A stretch of DNA of 64,000 nucleotides from Molanna angustata (taxonomy: Eukaryota > Arthropoda > Insecta > Trichoptera > Molannidae). The stretch spans positions 7,944,458 to 8,008,457 of the forward strand of contig OY754982.1 in the NCBI GenBank assembly GCA_963576475.1. The letters are read 5' to 3'. Below are positions 49,701-56,146 of the stretch, in pieces. The number at the start of each line of letters is the position of its first letter. Position 1 is the stretch's first letter. The translations under genes were made by a program, and so were the position numbers. The notes under the pieces are model-generated. The model was not told the origin of the DNA and searched no databases. It worked only from the letters and a program-made list of their open reading frames with translations.

Positions 49701-52700
49701 GAATAATGTATTTTGTTATTTCAGAAGTAAAACAATTATTTTCCTACTTGCTTCAATGGCAGCTTTCCTTGCAGCAACTTTATCCCCCATCTGTTGTACA
49801 ACCTTGGGGGAAGGTCCAATGAATCTGAGGCCAGCATCTTCGATTGCTTGAGCAAAATCTGACCTGAAATAATCAATATATTTTATCATTAGGTATCTTT
49901 ACATATCAAATATCAAAATAAGCTTCAACCTTATATAATAATTACATTTTCGCCAGCAGATTAAAGATTTCTAAACTAAATAATAATAATAAACACTTCT
50001 TTGCACCCTGCGCAAGTCACAAGTTTATTGCCGTGTGGCAATTTCTTCCAACTAACCAGTGTTTCCAGCGCAGTGAAGCAATATTTGCGTGAAAAATTGA
50101 TTTAAATAAATTTCTCCTCTGCAAAACACAGCACGCCCGCAGAAGCCAAAGGGCTTACCAACTGTGCCACAGCGATCGGCAACTTAGTATAGTGCTGACC
50201 CCTAAAGATAGATTATAATTTATATGCTTGAAAAAGACGTTATAAATCATGAGATTATAAGATTTTAAACATACATCATGTTCCTAAGCAGTTTCTAAGC
50301 GAGGTGGGCAGAGAGAACCGAGTGCCATACACCACTTTTTACACCACACCACAAAATTATATTAATATATTGTCATGTGTGAAGATGAAATGAAAACTTT
50401 AGTGTTTTTTACTCCTCACTGACCCAAGGGATATAGTGGAGAGTTATGTTTTCGCAATTTTTAGGGCTATTTTTGTTTACTGCGGATTATGAACTATTAT
50501 CATGCTGAGATTGTATTCTGAAAGTATCATCACAATGTATCTGTGTGTGTGCTATGTACGGCGTGTTTATTTTACTTTATCCATTATAGACTAAAGTACT
50601 CATTCGATTCTTTTCAAATTTTGCAAATTTGTATATCTGATACTCACTTAGACCCCGTTAGATTTTGAAGGATATCTGAATAGTGCTTCTCAATTTTTTT
50701 TAACTATCAAATATTTCAAAGTGACCACAAGCTCAGGAAACTTAAAATTTGAAATTTTTATTTTCAAATTGGTAAAAAGGCACATCACTTTCATAAAATG
50801 GCATTGAAGAATTATCAAGTTTTCATAATAAAATATTTAAATAAAAAAATGATTTAACAAACTCATTTCATGAAAATGATGAATATTTTCCATACAAAAT
50901 TAGAATACTTTGTAGAATGACTTGCTAGTGAGGAGTTTACCTCAACTCACTTGTTTTATATATTGCAAATGTACATACTAATAATTTATGATGAACAAAG
51001 AGTACAAACCTCTCAGAGAGGAATCCGTATCCTGGATGAATAGCATCTACGTCGTTTTCCTTAGCGATTCTAATTATCTCTGGAATGCTTAAATATGCCT
51101 CCACAGGAGGTAAACCTTTGCCAACTAAATATGATTCGTCAGCTTTTTGTCTGAAAAAATTTTGTCGGAAATTATTGTACAAGTAAAACAAAAAATAAAG
51201 GACGAATGACAAATACAATTGTATATATTTTTTTGTAAAAAAATATATTCCCTAAGTTTGTAGAATTAATGAATACTATGTATTTCTATTGTATGAAACA
51301 ACATAAAAAAAAATTATGATTTTTTTTGTAATTTGACAATCTCCAAACATTTATTTATTGCTCATTTCTATTGTATTGTTATTTTGAAAAATAAAAAACA
51401 AATCTAAATTTTCTATTGAATTAATTTTGACACAATAAATGTATGGTATTACTTCTTGGGAAACTAACAGGTACATGTCAAATATTAATTCAACAAACAC
51501 CCAATAACAAGTTGCCACATTCTGGAGACTTATGATATTTATCCTCCCACAGATCCAGATCCAGAGTGAAATCACAATTATAACTGTATCTCCACAAGGA
51601 ATCAAACCCGGGACCTTTAGCTCGGAAGTCAGATATCCAGCCACAAGGCCGACAAATGTTTAAATAAAAAACAGTTGTAATTTAGTAAATAGTATATAAA
51701 TGGAGATGGGCAGGACACATATCAAGAATGACCGACAATAGATGGACGAAAAGACTGGTGGAGTGGAGACCTAGAGGCGACAAGAGACCACAAGGGCGAC
51801 CACCTAACAGATGGATGGACGACATTAAGAGATTTGTTGGACCACAGTAGATGGGAGTCGCACAGGAACGGGAGGAGTGGAGAAGGAGAGGGGATGTCTA
51901 TGTCCTGCAGTGGGCAAACACAGGCTGATGATGATGATATAAATTAAATCTATTAACGGAACATTTTGGGAAGTAATGTTGTCGCCAAAAAACTTGAACT
52001 TTTAGCCGAGAAGGGGGGCGATTTGCACGTAAACCAACGAAGCAAAAAGACACAAATTTGCGCTCTGCGCAACCGGAAGCTAGATGTTTGGCGAAAATTG
52101 TACAAAGGATAAAAAATTAGAAAGTATGCCGAATGCCATACAACAAAATTTAGAAGAATCTCAAAGCACACACTACATGATAACCAATGAAAAATATTAC
52201 CTATGCATGTGCATTTTATCTTGTTCACTGTATATAGCCACAGACTTGATTCCCAGTTCTGTGCAAGCCCTGAATACTCTAATAGCAATCTCTCCTCGAT
52301 TCGCAACCAGAACACTGCGAATTGGACGATAATCCACACCCGATCCAGCTGCCTAGAATTAAAATTGCAATGAATTTTAGTTTAATAATTACTTAATTTT
52401 AAAATTGAATGAATAAGTTTACAATGGATTGATTTGAAATTGGCTCACTGCTATAAATGTATATTTATTTTTTAATTTAAAGAAAAATTGATAAAATAAA
52501 CCTGCCTTTGTACACATGTACCTACATAAATTATATAAATAAATAAAATGTTACGCCATTTTCAAATCTTAACTAACTGGGCTATCTTTTAAAGAATGTT
52601 GCCACGGTCAGTGTAGTACTTTATTTGCAGGGAGAAGTGTTAAAGTTAGGTTACGAATATCTCTAAACTAAACATGCATAGTTTTAATTGCACCTGTGAC

Positions 52701-54377
52701 TAATAGCATGGTTATTCAGAGGGAGAAGGCCAGTCAAACGGCGGAATCAAAACTATCCATGTTTACCCATATCATGGATATCTTATGGAGTCCTATAATA
52801 CATAACAAAGCCCCCCTGGGTTACATAACAAAAATTAAAACTGAGAAATTTCTTAAAATTTTAATAAACATTTAAAATAAAAAACGTTTATAACTTATTT
52901 CCACTGTTTTTCATAAACAGTGGAATTAAATTATAAACGTTTTTTATTTTTAATGTATATTAAAAATTTTAATGGAATTCCATCAAGAACTTTCGATCAA
53001 AAAATTAAATCTAAAACTGAGAAATTTGAAAATTTGTAGCCACAGCACCTAAAAATGTGGTCCCGGGTGTCAATTTTGACGGTTTAAAAAAAAATATTCT
53101 TTTGCAAAATTTGACTCAAATTTTTTGCCATATTTTTTTATAACCTAGCCTAGATCCAGTACTCAGCTTATCGTTGACTTTTGGGACACCCTGTATTTGT
53201 CTCTTATCCTATATTATCTCTTTTGACTTTACAACTCTTTCTATATTTCATTAAGACAATCGTTTTCTGCAGCTAAGAGATGCAATTTTTTTGTCCACTA
53301 CTGATTTCTGGATACATCACTCCACTAGGCCAATGCTTGTGTTGGAGTGCCTGTCAGTCTTCTTTCAACCTTTTATATTTTGACTGTATTGGAAATAAAA
53401 TATTATTTTTGTAACGGGACGATAAAATAATTAACGAATGCTTGGCCGTTCTGACATTTCCTCGTCCTGTCTCTTTCTCGCACATCGCTCGCTAAGGAAG
53501 GGGTGGCCCGTCCTTGCTATATAAGGCGATCCCGTTCACCTTACAAGGCAAAGTTCCGCAGCTCCTGCTCGGGTCAACCTCTCCAAGCTTTACGCCCAGT
53601 GTGCTGGACTATTGTCTTGAGATACCTACCTATGCAGTTCGGAGCACCTGTTCAGGTTAATATGTAATACTTTACGCCCAGTGTGCTGGACTATAGTATT
53701 AAGATACATACCTACGCAGTTGAAACATATCCGTTAGTAATAGCGAACCTAATATTATTTTAATCATCATTTTAATCAACCTGTTACATTTTTCATTTTT
53801 ATCTAGTTTAAAATATGTAAATTTCGATACTGTATGAAGGACACAACAAATTGAATTTCAACAATATATCATAAACCAATTTTGTTTGCGGATATTAAAA
53901 AAAATATATATAAATCTTACTGCATAGTGCAAACAATTAAAACAATAGTATGCATGTCACATGGTACACGTAATACGCCATACACATAGAAACAAACAAA
54001 ACTCTACATCAGTGGTTCCCAACCCGCAGATATCTGCGGACCACTCAGCAAGGAAATGAATTTCCATGGACCACCCATAGCATTATTACATACCTACATT
54101 TTATTGAAATAAAAAAAAACAAAAAAAATTGTGGAATGTGGAGAATAAATAGGTAGGTACTCATAATAATGCACGAATCAGCACAATCACCCTCGATTTG
54201 GGTGGGTTGCTGAACTTAAATAAAAAAAAATAATAATAATGCACGAAGACTTTCAAGCTTAATAAAATGTCTTCTTACCTTTGTGGAGGAATATCTCCAT
54301 CTCGATGATGCTGTCGTACAGCACATAACTTTTGGCACCACACTCCTATGTATCATCTTGGCACAGAGCATCTTCAT
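25578..54377 (-). CDS. PC: Pyruvate carboxylase, mitochondrial (23 coding exons, 1186 aa)
   Basis: Biotin enzyme that makes oxaloacetate from pyruvate, bicarbonate and ATP in the mitochondrial matrix, feeding the TCA cycle and gluconeogenesis. Coding exons on the minus strand: 54377-54279, 52352-52201, 51150-51010, 49863-49748, 48646-48383, 47487-47256, 46824-46615, 46000-45910, 43384-43249, 43160-43063, 42266-42182, 35107-34858, 33111-32964, 32616-32415, 31207-31150, 30687-30473, 29353-29143, 28953-28747, 27400-27292, 27118-26993, 26821-26660, 26057-25982, 25750-25578. All introns are GT-AG; lengths sum to 3561 nt with all phases fitting, close to the family's usual ~1180 residues. Visible: acid-free Arg-rich transit peptide; biotin carboxylase with GGGGRG (205-210); carboxyltransferase with D575, K749, H779, H781 (metal site) and T916; biotinyl lysine K1152 in AMKM, 35 residues from the end. 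No stops or frameshifts. A possible extra exon lies at 38915-38965. Confidence 0.97.
25982..26057 (-). CDS. PC: Pyruvate carboxylase exon, residues 1105-1130, biotin carrier start
   Basis: Encodes [20 protein letters not shown], the first half of the biotinyl domain. Confidence 0.96.
26215..26500 (-). mobile_element. RTE-type non-LTR 3' fragment (family 1)
   Basis: Begins with TACATACATACCATCACGCC and GGGGTAAGCAGAGAGAACCG, the exact inverse of the 3' end of the copy at 55104-55700 with its TATG tail. 5' truncated, in a pyruvate carboxylase intron. Confidence 0.75.
26660..26821 (-). CDS. PC: Pyruvate carboxylase exon, residues 1051-1104
   Basis: Encodes [18 protein letters not shown] and [16 protein letters not shown]. 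Donor GTAATT. 54 codons, phase 0 both ends. Confidence 0.96.
26993..27118 (-). CDS. PC: Pyruvate carboxylase exon, residues 1009-1050
   Basis: Encodes [11 protein letters not shown] and [16 protein letters not shown], the tetramerisation-linked segment. 42 codons, phase 0 both ends. Confidence 0.95.
27292..27400 (-). CDS. PC: Pyruvate carboxylase exon, residues 972-1008
   Basis: Encodes [20 protein letters not shown] and a charged helix; phase 0 at its end. Confidence 0.95.
27449..27634. repeat. Three tandem copies of a ~62-bp unit
   Basis: Unit GTGCCAGAGAACTCA, a variable spacer, then ATAGAACCTCGATAATCCGA and CACCCAAAATGTAACT. The AACCTCGATAATCCG word resembles ends of pogo/Tigger-type elements, which is only a hint. 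Intronic. Confidence 0.85.
27625..27680 (+). mobile_element. SINE family C, 3' end only
   Basis: CGTAGGGTGCAAGGAATTG followed by an ATT-rich tail; inverse of the start of the copies at 35262 and 49975. No head retained. Confidence 0.6.
27719..28437 (+). mobile_element. piggyBac-like MITE, copy 1 (719 bp)
   Basis: Flanked by TTAA at 27715-27718 and 28438-28441. Ends CCTTTTTAAGATGAGCG and (inverse) CCCAATCAAGACGG are imperfect inverted repeats starting CC. The left part folds into a hairpin around CATGTATAGATG/CATCTATACATG. About 700 bp of it is repeated at 44924-45607. TTAA duplication is the piggyBac signature; no transposase is encoded. Confidence 0.7.
28747..28953 (-). CDS. PC: Pyruvate carboxylase exon, residues 903-972
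   Basis: Encodes [20 protein letters not shown]916 matches the catalytic Thr that relays the proton to biotin. Ends [12 protein letters not shown]. Confidence 0.97.
29143..29353 (-). CDS. PC: Pyruvate carboxylase exon, residues 833-903
   Basis: Encodes [18 protein letters not shown] and [19 protein letters not shown]. Confidence 0.97.
29404..29526 (-). mobile_element. SINE family A, copy 5, tail-side half
   Basis: Inverse SINE A: poly(T), body GCATAAATGCTTG, then TTCAAACTCGCAACCACTGGA. It stops at ATTACTA (29520-29526) and resumes at 29927. Confidence 0.8.
29527..29926 (+). mobile_element. CR1/L2-like non-LTR 3' fragment inserted into a SINE
   Basis: Translates to [20 protein letters not shown] and [16 protein letters not shown], the C-terminal signature also present at 22320-22420. 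The 3' end reads GGCGCTTTATAAATTG plus (ATT)n, as in L2-type elements. It is flanked by ATTACTA on both sides (29520-29526, 29927-29933). Intronic. Confidence 0.85.
29927..29968 (-). mobile_element. SINE family A, copy 5, head-side half
   Basis: ACTAACCCAACGAGCTAGC and CACCACCCATCT continue the interrupted SINE head in inverse orientation. Confidence 0.8.
30473..30687 (-). CDS. PC: Pyruvate carboxylase exon, residues 761-833
   Basis: Encodes [19 protein letters not shown] (metal ligands H779 and H781) and [14 protein letters not shown]. Confidence 0.97.
31150..31207 (-). CDS. PC: Pyruvate carboxylase micro-exon, residues 742-761
   Basis: Only 58 nt. Encodes [20 protein letters not shown]749 corresponds to the carbamylated metal-binding lysine. 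Confidence 0.95.
31250..31390 (-). mobile_element. RTE-type non-LTR 3' fragment (family 2)
   Basis: CAGTAATGGACATAGGCCTC and CTTATCTTGGGCAGACTGCATCCG are inverse to 57340-57440 (CCATTGCTGGACGAAGGAGG region). Short dead 3' end with an AAG/CTT-rich tail. Confidence 0.65.
31395..32290. other. Pyruvate carboxylase intron block of unknown origin
   Basis: GC content rises locally (for example around 31450-31700) compared with neighbouring intron, and related words recur (GGTTTAAGGTACTTT / GGTTTAAGGTGCTTTT at about 31470 and 31520). Probably an old repeat; no coding sequence or terminal repeats identified. Confidence 0.35.
32415..32616 (-). CDS. PC: Pyruvate carboxylase exon, residues 675-742
   Basis: Encodes [17 protein letters not shown] and [16 protein letters not shown]. 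Confidence 0.97.
32964..33111 (-). CDS. PC: Pyruvate carboxylase exon, residues 625-674
   Basis: Encodes [20 protein letters not shown] and [17 protein letters not shown], a pyruvate-binding segment of the carboxyltransferase. Confidence 0.97.
33651..34214. mobile_element. Probable MITE with short inverted ends
   Basis: CGTCTTACTTATAAACGTA at the left; right end AATAAGTAAGACCGAT is an approximate inverse, and the motif TACGTTTATAAGTAAGA recurs inverted near 34110. Several internal inverse repeats. Class uncertain. Intronic. Confidence 0.5.
34591..34780 (-). mobile_element. SINE family A, copy 3
   Basis: Inverse copy with poly(T) start, body ACAAGTACATATACATCTTC and head TTCGAACTCGCGACCACTGG. 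In the intron just before the 34858-35107 exon. Confidence 0.85.
34858..35107 (-). CDS. PC: Pyruvate carboxylase exon, residues 542-625, carboxyltransferase start
   Basis: Encodes [11 protein letters not shown] and [18 protein letters not shown]575 is the first metal ligand of the carboxyltransferase site. Continues to [12 protein letters not shown]. Confidence 0.97.
35262..35471 (-). mobile_element. SINE family C, copy 1 (tRNA-derived head)
   Basis: In minus orientation the head is TGGTCAGTAAGGCGTTTGCC (box A side) and CTGGGTTCGATCCCCGGC (box B). The body contains CACTGGTTAGTTGGAA and ends TTGCCATATGGCAATAAAC...GGGTGCAAGGAAATG. Copies at 46127 and 49975. Confidence 0.75.
35927..36112 (-). 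mobile_element. SINE family A, copy 4
   Basis: Inverse copy; poly-A/T end at 35927-35947, body GCATAAATGCTTGTGCTATA and diverged head TTCAAACTCGCAACCACC. A family 1 RTE 3' scrap (GGGATGAGCAGAAAGAACCG) lies just left, at about 35850-35895. Confidence 0.8.
36368..36440 (+). mobile_element. SINE family C, 3' end only
   Basis: GCCATACGGCAATAAACTCG and GCGCAGGGTGCAAGGAAGTG: 3' part of family C in plus orientation, head missing. Confidence 0.65.
36946..37266. mobile_element. Inverted-repeat MITE, ~320 bp
   Basis: TATTTACACGAC at the left and GTCGTGTAAATA at the right are exact inverses. Longer imperfect arms follow, with AGATAAATCAAAATACAAAA and ATATTTACCTTTGT inverted in the right half. It lies 33 bp from the next MITE. 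Confidence 0.75.
37300..38172. mobile_element. Mutator-like non-autonomous element with 9-bp target duplication
   Basis: Terminal inverted repeats of about 62 bp with two mismatches, starting ACTAGAGCTTGGAAAACGCA. Flanks ATAAACCAC at 37291-37299 and 38173-38181 are a perfect 9-bp duplication. Long inverted repeats plus a 9-bp duplication fit Mutator-like elements. No transposase; it carries a family 1 RTE scrap at about 37577-37680. Confidence 0.85.
38182..42181 (-). other. Second part of the longest pyruvate carboxylase intron
   Basis: AT-rich intron sequence. Apart from the candidate exon at 38915-38965 and a perfect palindrome CTGGATTCATGAATCCAG at 41438-41455, I see no element or gene. 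Confidence 0.5.
38915..38965 (-). CDS. PC: Candidate 51-nt cassette exon of pyruvate carboxylase
   Basis: In the longest intron (42181-35108), a long pyrimidine tract (TTTTTGGTTTTTGGTTTTCCAG) on the minus strand ends at 38966, followed by 51 open bases and a donor CAG|GTACAC. Length is a multiple of three and the phase equals that of the flanking exons (one base in, two bases out), so inclusion adds 17 residues, [16 protein letters not shown] plus junction changes, to the linker between biotin carboxylase and carboxyltransferase without breaking the frame. The peptide is not one I recognise from known pyruvate carboxylases. The frame stays open well beyond both sides, so chance remains possible. 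Confidence 0.45.
42182..42266 (-). CDS. PC: Pyruvate carboxylase exon, residues 514-542, interdomain linker
   Basis: Encodes [16 protein letters not shown] and a Pro-rich linker. Its acceptor (CGAAAG) abuts a 22-bp minisatellite at 42268-42415. It ends one base into a codon, the same phase as the candidate exon at 38915-38965. Confidence 0.93.
42268..42415. repeat. 22-bp minisatellite at a splice acceptor
   Basis: About six copies of ATATGTCAATTCCATATAAA plus two bases, the last one or two diverged. It begins right next to the acceptor of the exon ending at 42266, so the repeat supplies the branch-point region. Confidence 0.95.
42514..42789. mobile_element. MITE with ~60-bp inverted repeats
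   Basis: TATTCAGTAACTATTGTAAC at the left is inverted as GTTACAATAGTTACTGAATA at the right; arms continue through AATTGTAGATTTTAGATTTA. About 276 bp, in a pyruvate carboxylase intron. Confidence 0.85.
43063..43160 (-). CDS. PC: Pyruvate carboxylase exon, residues 481-513
   Basis: Encodes [13 protein letters not shown] and [13 protein letters not shown], the conserved link into the allosteric/tetramerisation region. Confidence 0.95.
43249..43384 (-). CDS. PC: Pyruvate carboxylase exon, residues 436-481
   Basis: Encodes [20 protein letters not shown] and the end of the biotin carboxylase domain. Confidence 0.95.
43490..43656 (-). mobile_element. RTE-type non-LTR 3' fragment with TGAT tail
   Basis: On the minus strand it reads [18 protein letters not shown], the typical end of an RTE-like reverse transcriptase, with several stops, then a (TTGA)n-type tail (ATCAATCAATCAATC on plus). 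Confidence 0.65.
43657..44276. mobile_element. Probable MITE, ~620 bp
   Basis: AGTCCTAGGTACTTAAATAC at the left is an imperfect inverse of the right end (TTTAGTACTTAGGTAGGACT). Similar words recur inside. Immediately follows the RTE fragment. Confidence 0.6.
44501..44915 (+). mobile_element. R1/I-type non-LTR 3' fragment with poly(A) and 14-bp target duplication
   Basis: Flanked by AACTGTGGCTTGAT at 44501-44514 and 44902-44915. The insert (44515-44901) encodes, at 44547-44828, [20 protein letters not shown] and the zinc motif C-X2-C-X8-H-X4-C in [18 protein letters not shown], the C-terminus of RNase H-bearing non-LTR elements, and ends in a poly(A) run. Heavily 5' truncated but its frame is open to the stop. 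Confidence 0.85.
44924..45607 (+). mobile_element. piggyBac-like MITE, copy 2 (684 bp)
   Basis: Closely similar to 27719-28437. Right flank TTAA (45608-45611); left flank TCAA (44920-44923), one mutation from TTAA. Contains the same left hairpin (GTCATGTATAGATG / CATCTATACATG). Intronic. Confidence 0.7.
45910..46000 (-). CDS. PC: Pyruvate carboxylase exon, residues 405-435
   Basis: Encodes [20 protein letters not shown] and YYDSLLVK. Ends in phase 0. Confidence 0.95.
46127..46295 (-). mobile_element. SINE family C, copy 2
   Basis: Inverse copy: CCCAACTAACCAGTGTTTAC in the body, CTGGAATCGAACCCAGGAC at the box B of the head. More diverged than copies 1 and 3. Confidence 0.7.
46438..46520 (-). 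mobile_element. RTE-type non-LTR 3' scrap (family 1)
   Basis: TTACATACATGCCATCTCACCATG resembles the 3' end and TATG tail of family 1 in inverse orientation. Short and diverged. Confidence 0.4.
46615..46824 (-). CDS. PC: Pyruvate carboxylase exon, residues 335-405
   Basis: Encodes [18 protein letters not shown] and [13 protein letters not shown], the end of the ATP-grasp core and start of the biotin carboxylase C-terminal domain. Confidence 0.96.
47256..47487 (-). CDS. PC: Pyruvate carboxylase exon, residues 258-335
   Basis: Encodes [20 protein letters not shown] and FYFIEVNAR, the catalytic core of the biotin carboxylase active site (Glu and Asn coordinate metal-ATP). Confidence 0.96.
48383..48646 (-). 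CDS. PC: Pyruvate carboxylase exon, residues 170-258, ATP-grasp loop
   Basis: Contains [16 protein letters not shown], the glycine-rich ATP-binding loop (GGGGRG at 205-210), and [14 protein letters not shown]. Confidence 0.95.
48810..48949. mobile_element. MITE, 140 bp, GGGGGG-ended inverted repeats
   Basis: CAGCCCCCCTAGACAACATG at the left is inverted exactly at the right end; arms of about 45 bp, then a hairpin around AAATGTATGGAAGTGACG. Same terminal sequence as the compound element at 22506-22846. Intronic. Confidence 0.85.
49360..49620 (-). mobile_element. CR1-like non-LTR C-terminal fragment
   Basis: On the minus strand: [20 protein letters not shown] followed by [10 protein letters not shown], the recognisable C-terminus of CR1-type reverse transcriptases (NRLP..VV.A.SVN.FK..LD). 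The 3' side carries an (AAT)n run. Intronic. Confidence 0.75.
49748..49863 (-). CDS. PC: Pyruvate carboxylase exon, residues 131-170
   Basis: Encodes [20 protein letters not shown]; the first Lys after GDK belongs to the ATP-binding region. The donor is a weaker GTAGGA after GAAGCAA. Confidence 0.93.
49975..50185 (-). mobile_element. SINE family C, copy 3
   Basis: TTGCACCCTGCGCAAGTCAC, TTCCAACTAACCAGTGTTTC and a diverged head ending near CTGTGCCACAGCG, inverse orientation. A family 1 RTE scrap (GGGCAGAGAGAACCGAGTGC) follows at about 50300-50345. Confidence 0.75.
51010..51150 (-). CDS. PC: Pyruvate carboxylase exon, residues 84-131
   Basis: Encodes [10 protein letters not shown] and [13 protein letters not shown], conserved in biotin carboxylases. 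Split Arg codons at both ends. Confidence 0.95.
51425..51658 (-). mobile_element. SINE family B, copy 2
   Basis: Inverse copy of the 9957-10170 element: GTTGCCACATTCTGGAGAC in the body and GAATCAAACCCGGGACCTTT at the head. Slightly longer at the 3' side. Confidence 0.75.
51695..51945 (+). mobile_element. RTE-type non-LTR 3' fragment (family 2) with GAT tail
   Basis: Encodes [20 protein letters not shown] and [19 protein letters not shown], then after one TAG a Trp-rich end; tail (GAT)n at 51935-51945. C-terminus of an RTE-like reverse transcriptase, inserted in the second pyruvate carboxylase intron. Confidence 0.8.
52201..52352 (-). CDS. PC: Pyruvate carboxylase exon, residues 34-84
   Basis: Opens the biotin carboxylase domain: [19 protein letters not shown] is the conserved N-terminal Rossmann-like segment. 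Ends in a split Arg codon (AG|A). Confidence 0.95.
52858..52975. repeat. Long inverted repeat (hairpin)
   Basis: AATAAAAAACGTTTATAA and TTATAAACGTTTTTTATT flank a CCACTGTTTTTCATAAACAGTGG core; arms extend to AAAATTTTAAT. Probably a palindromic MITE remnant in the first pyruvate carboxylase intron. Confidence 0.7.
53410..53788 (+). mobile_element. Solo LTR
   Basis: Begins TGTAACGGGACG and ends CCTGTTACA, so the termini are TG..CA within a short inverse repeat. It contains a TATA box (GCTATATAAGGCG, about 53516) and a GC-rich start region. A segment of about 52 bp (TTTACGCCCAGTGTGCTGGA..CCTA..GCAGTT) is present twice inside (about 53589 and 53674). Flanked by TTTT on both sides, a possible 4-bp duplication. 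No internal retrovirus-like genes, so it is a recombined solo LTR, antisense to pyruvate carboxylase in its first intron. Confidence 0.7.
54003..54090 (+). mobile_element. hAT-like element end fragment
   Basis: CAGTGGTTCCCAACCCGCAG followed by GGACCACTC is the usual 5' terminus of hAT elements; the partner end was not found nearby. Intronic. Confidence 0.5.
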
Positions 54378-54596
54378 TGTGGATTTTTTTGTAGAAAACT
54401 TCACTTAACAAAATAATTATAATTTAACACTAACACAATTACACTTAGGAATATATAAAATAAAAATTATTTTACTATAAATATAACTCCAACGTAGGTT
54501 TGTACGATTCTTTTAAATTATATAATTTACACTAATTACATTGACTAGATTTCTTCCTCGCACGTTTTTAAATGAATGTCCGAGAGAGCCAGTTAT
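54279..54596 (-). CDS. PC: Pyruvate carboxylase exon with start codon and 5' UTR
   Basis: ATG at 54377 opens [19 protein letters not shown], 33 residues rich in Arg/Lys/Ser with no acidic residue, as expected for a matrix-targeting peptide. Donor GTAAGA follows 54279. A good acceptor (TTTTGTTTCAG) ends at 54597, so 54378-54596 is probably 5' UTR spliced to an upstream non-coding exon I could not place. An in-frame second ATG lies at 54371. Confidence 0.85.
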
Positions 54597-55090
54597 CTGA
54601 AACAAAAGTAAAAAATATGTTATTAAACAATTAAGTATACAATTAAATTCATAATTTTATTCAAGTAAACACTCTCCACATAATACACACTAAAAGTTTA
54701 AAATTTGAAAATATTGTGAATGCATTTTTATGTACCCCATTTCTGTTGCAAATTTTCTTTTTTTTCGGAAAGTGAGAGCATTTTGACAGTTTTGGCAGGA
54801 GTCACCTCTCACTATTATGTACATAATAGTGGAAAATGAAAGGTTTTAAATGGTAAAATATAAAAAAAATGAATATCTAAATAAATTAATATTAGAAAAT
54901 AATTTTGATCTTTTTTGATATGTCAATAGAGACAAAATTGGAATATTAGAAAAAAATCCAATTTATGCGTATATACATGCAATCATAAAATATTCAATTA
55001 ACTTTGATAGTTGAGCTCAAAAAATATATTTAAAAAAAAACTTTCAGACATCACTCTACTGACAACTTTATTGCTTCGAAATCGGTCTTT
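54597..55090 (-). promoter_or_regulatory. Upstream region of the first placed pyruvate carboxylase exon
   Basis: Begins with the acceptor for the 54596 exon, so it is probably intron between a non-coding first exon and the start-codon exon. No promoter element can be assigned with confidence. Confidence 0.3.
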
Positions 55091-55103
55091 TTGAATAACT
55101 CAT

Positions 55104-55705
55104 TTGTGGTGTAAAGAGATCGAAAGAAGAGTTATGGCAGGAAACAGAGTGAATGGAGCACTAAGACCAATTATGAATGATCGCAACATATCAAAGGATG
55201 CCAAAGTTGCCATTCATAACGCCGTCGTAGTGCCAACCTTGACGTATGCAAGTGAAACCTGGACATGGCAGAAGACGCATGAAAGTAGAATAAATGCAGT
55301 TGAAATGAGATCGTTAAGAAGGATTTGTAATATAACGATGTATGACCGGGTAAGAAATGAGGACATAAGGAAAGAATGTAAGATGAAGAAAGATGTCATT
55401 ACTAGAATGAAAGTGAACACATTGAGATGGTTTGGTCACATGGGGAGAATGAATGAGGAGCGCCTGATGAAGAAAATATACAGAGCGGAAAGGAATGGAA
55501 TGAGAGGTCGGGGACGCCCAAGAAAGGGATGGCACGATCATGTGAACGAAATTTTGAAAGATGAAAATGTTAGAAGTGTGAGCAATAGACGATGCATGAA
55601 TGTGGACGAAGCGAGGGTTGCGTGCCAGGATAGAAAAATGTGTCGTTCGGTTCTCTCTGCCTACCCCGCAAGGGACATGGCGTGATGGTATGTATGTATG
55701 GTGTA
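55104..55705 (+). mobile_element. RTE-type non-LTR 3' copy (family 1), 193-codon open frame
   Basis: An open frame at 55104-55685 encodes KVAIHNAVVVPTLTYASETW, AVEMRSLRRICNITMYDRV, KVNTLRWFGHMGRM and RGRGRPRKGWHDHV, the C-terminal third of an RTE-like reverse transcriptase. The frame runs through GTTCTCTCTGCCTACCCCGC and stops before a (TATG)n tail. The catalytic part is missing. This is the best-preserved family 1 copy and the reference for the scraps at 2925, 9455, 26215, 37577, 46438, 60725 and 63690. Confidence 0.85.
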
Positions 55706-56146
55706 AAGAAAGTAAATTGTAAGAAATAAAATTTATTACAATTTATTCAAAGTCCACTTCGAAAATATTGATTATATTACAAAAAAAATACTAGAAAGTA
55801 TATATTGATATCAATTTTGATCGCGTCAATAATACGCTCGCATATATGATAATATGTAATATTATGTAGTAGTTAAATACTATTATAACGTGCAAATCTG
55901 TTTTTCGTATTTGAAGAAAACAATATATAATTATTTAACAAATATATCAATACATATGTAAGTAATTTACTTGTCACGTTTTTCAATCTGTTTGCTAAAA
56001 TCACATGACGTAAAAATATCCACAGAACGAATATTTGTACAGTTACTACTAAATATATAACATAAATTATATATTGGAAGAACAAACTATGAAGACGCGA
56101 ATGTTACCATCGCACGTCGTACGCAATTCAATTATAAAGCGTTTAA

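Noticed and set aside
54379..54404. Earlier start of pyruvate carboxylase at 54404
   Set aside because: The upstream codon is GTG, not ATG; the first ATG in frame is 54377.
55104..55685. Host gene resembling 'craniofacial development protein 2'
   Set aside because: That annotation is usually given to RTE-type retrotransposon ORFs; the catalytic half is missing here and the tail is a transposon 3' end.
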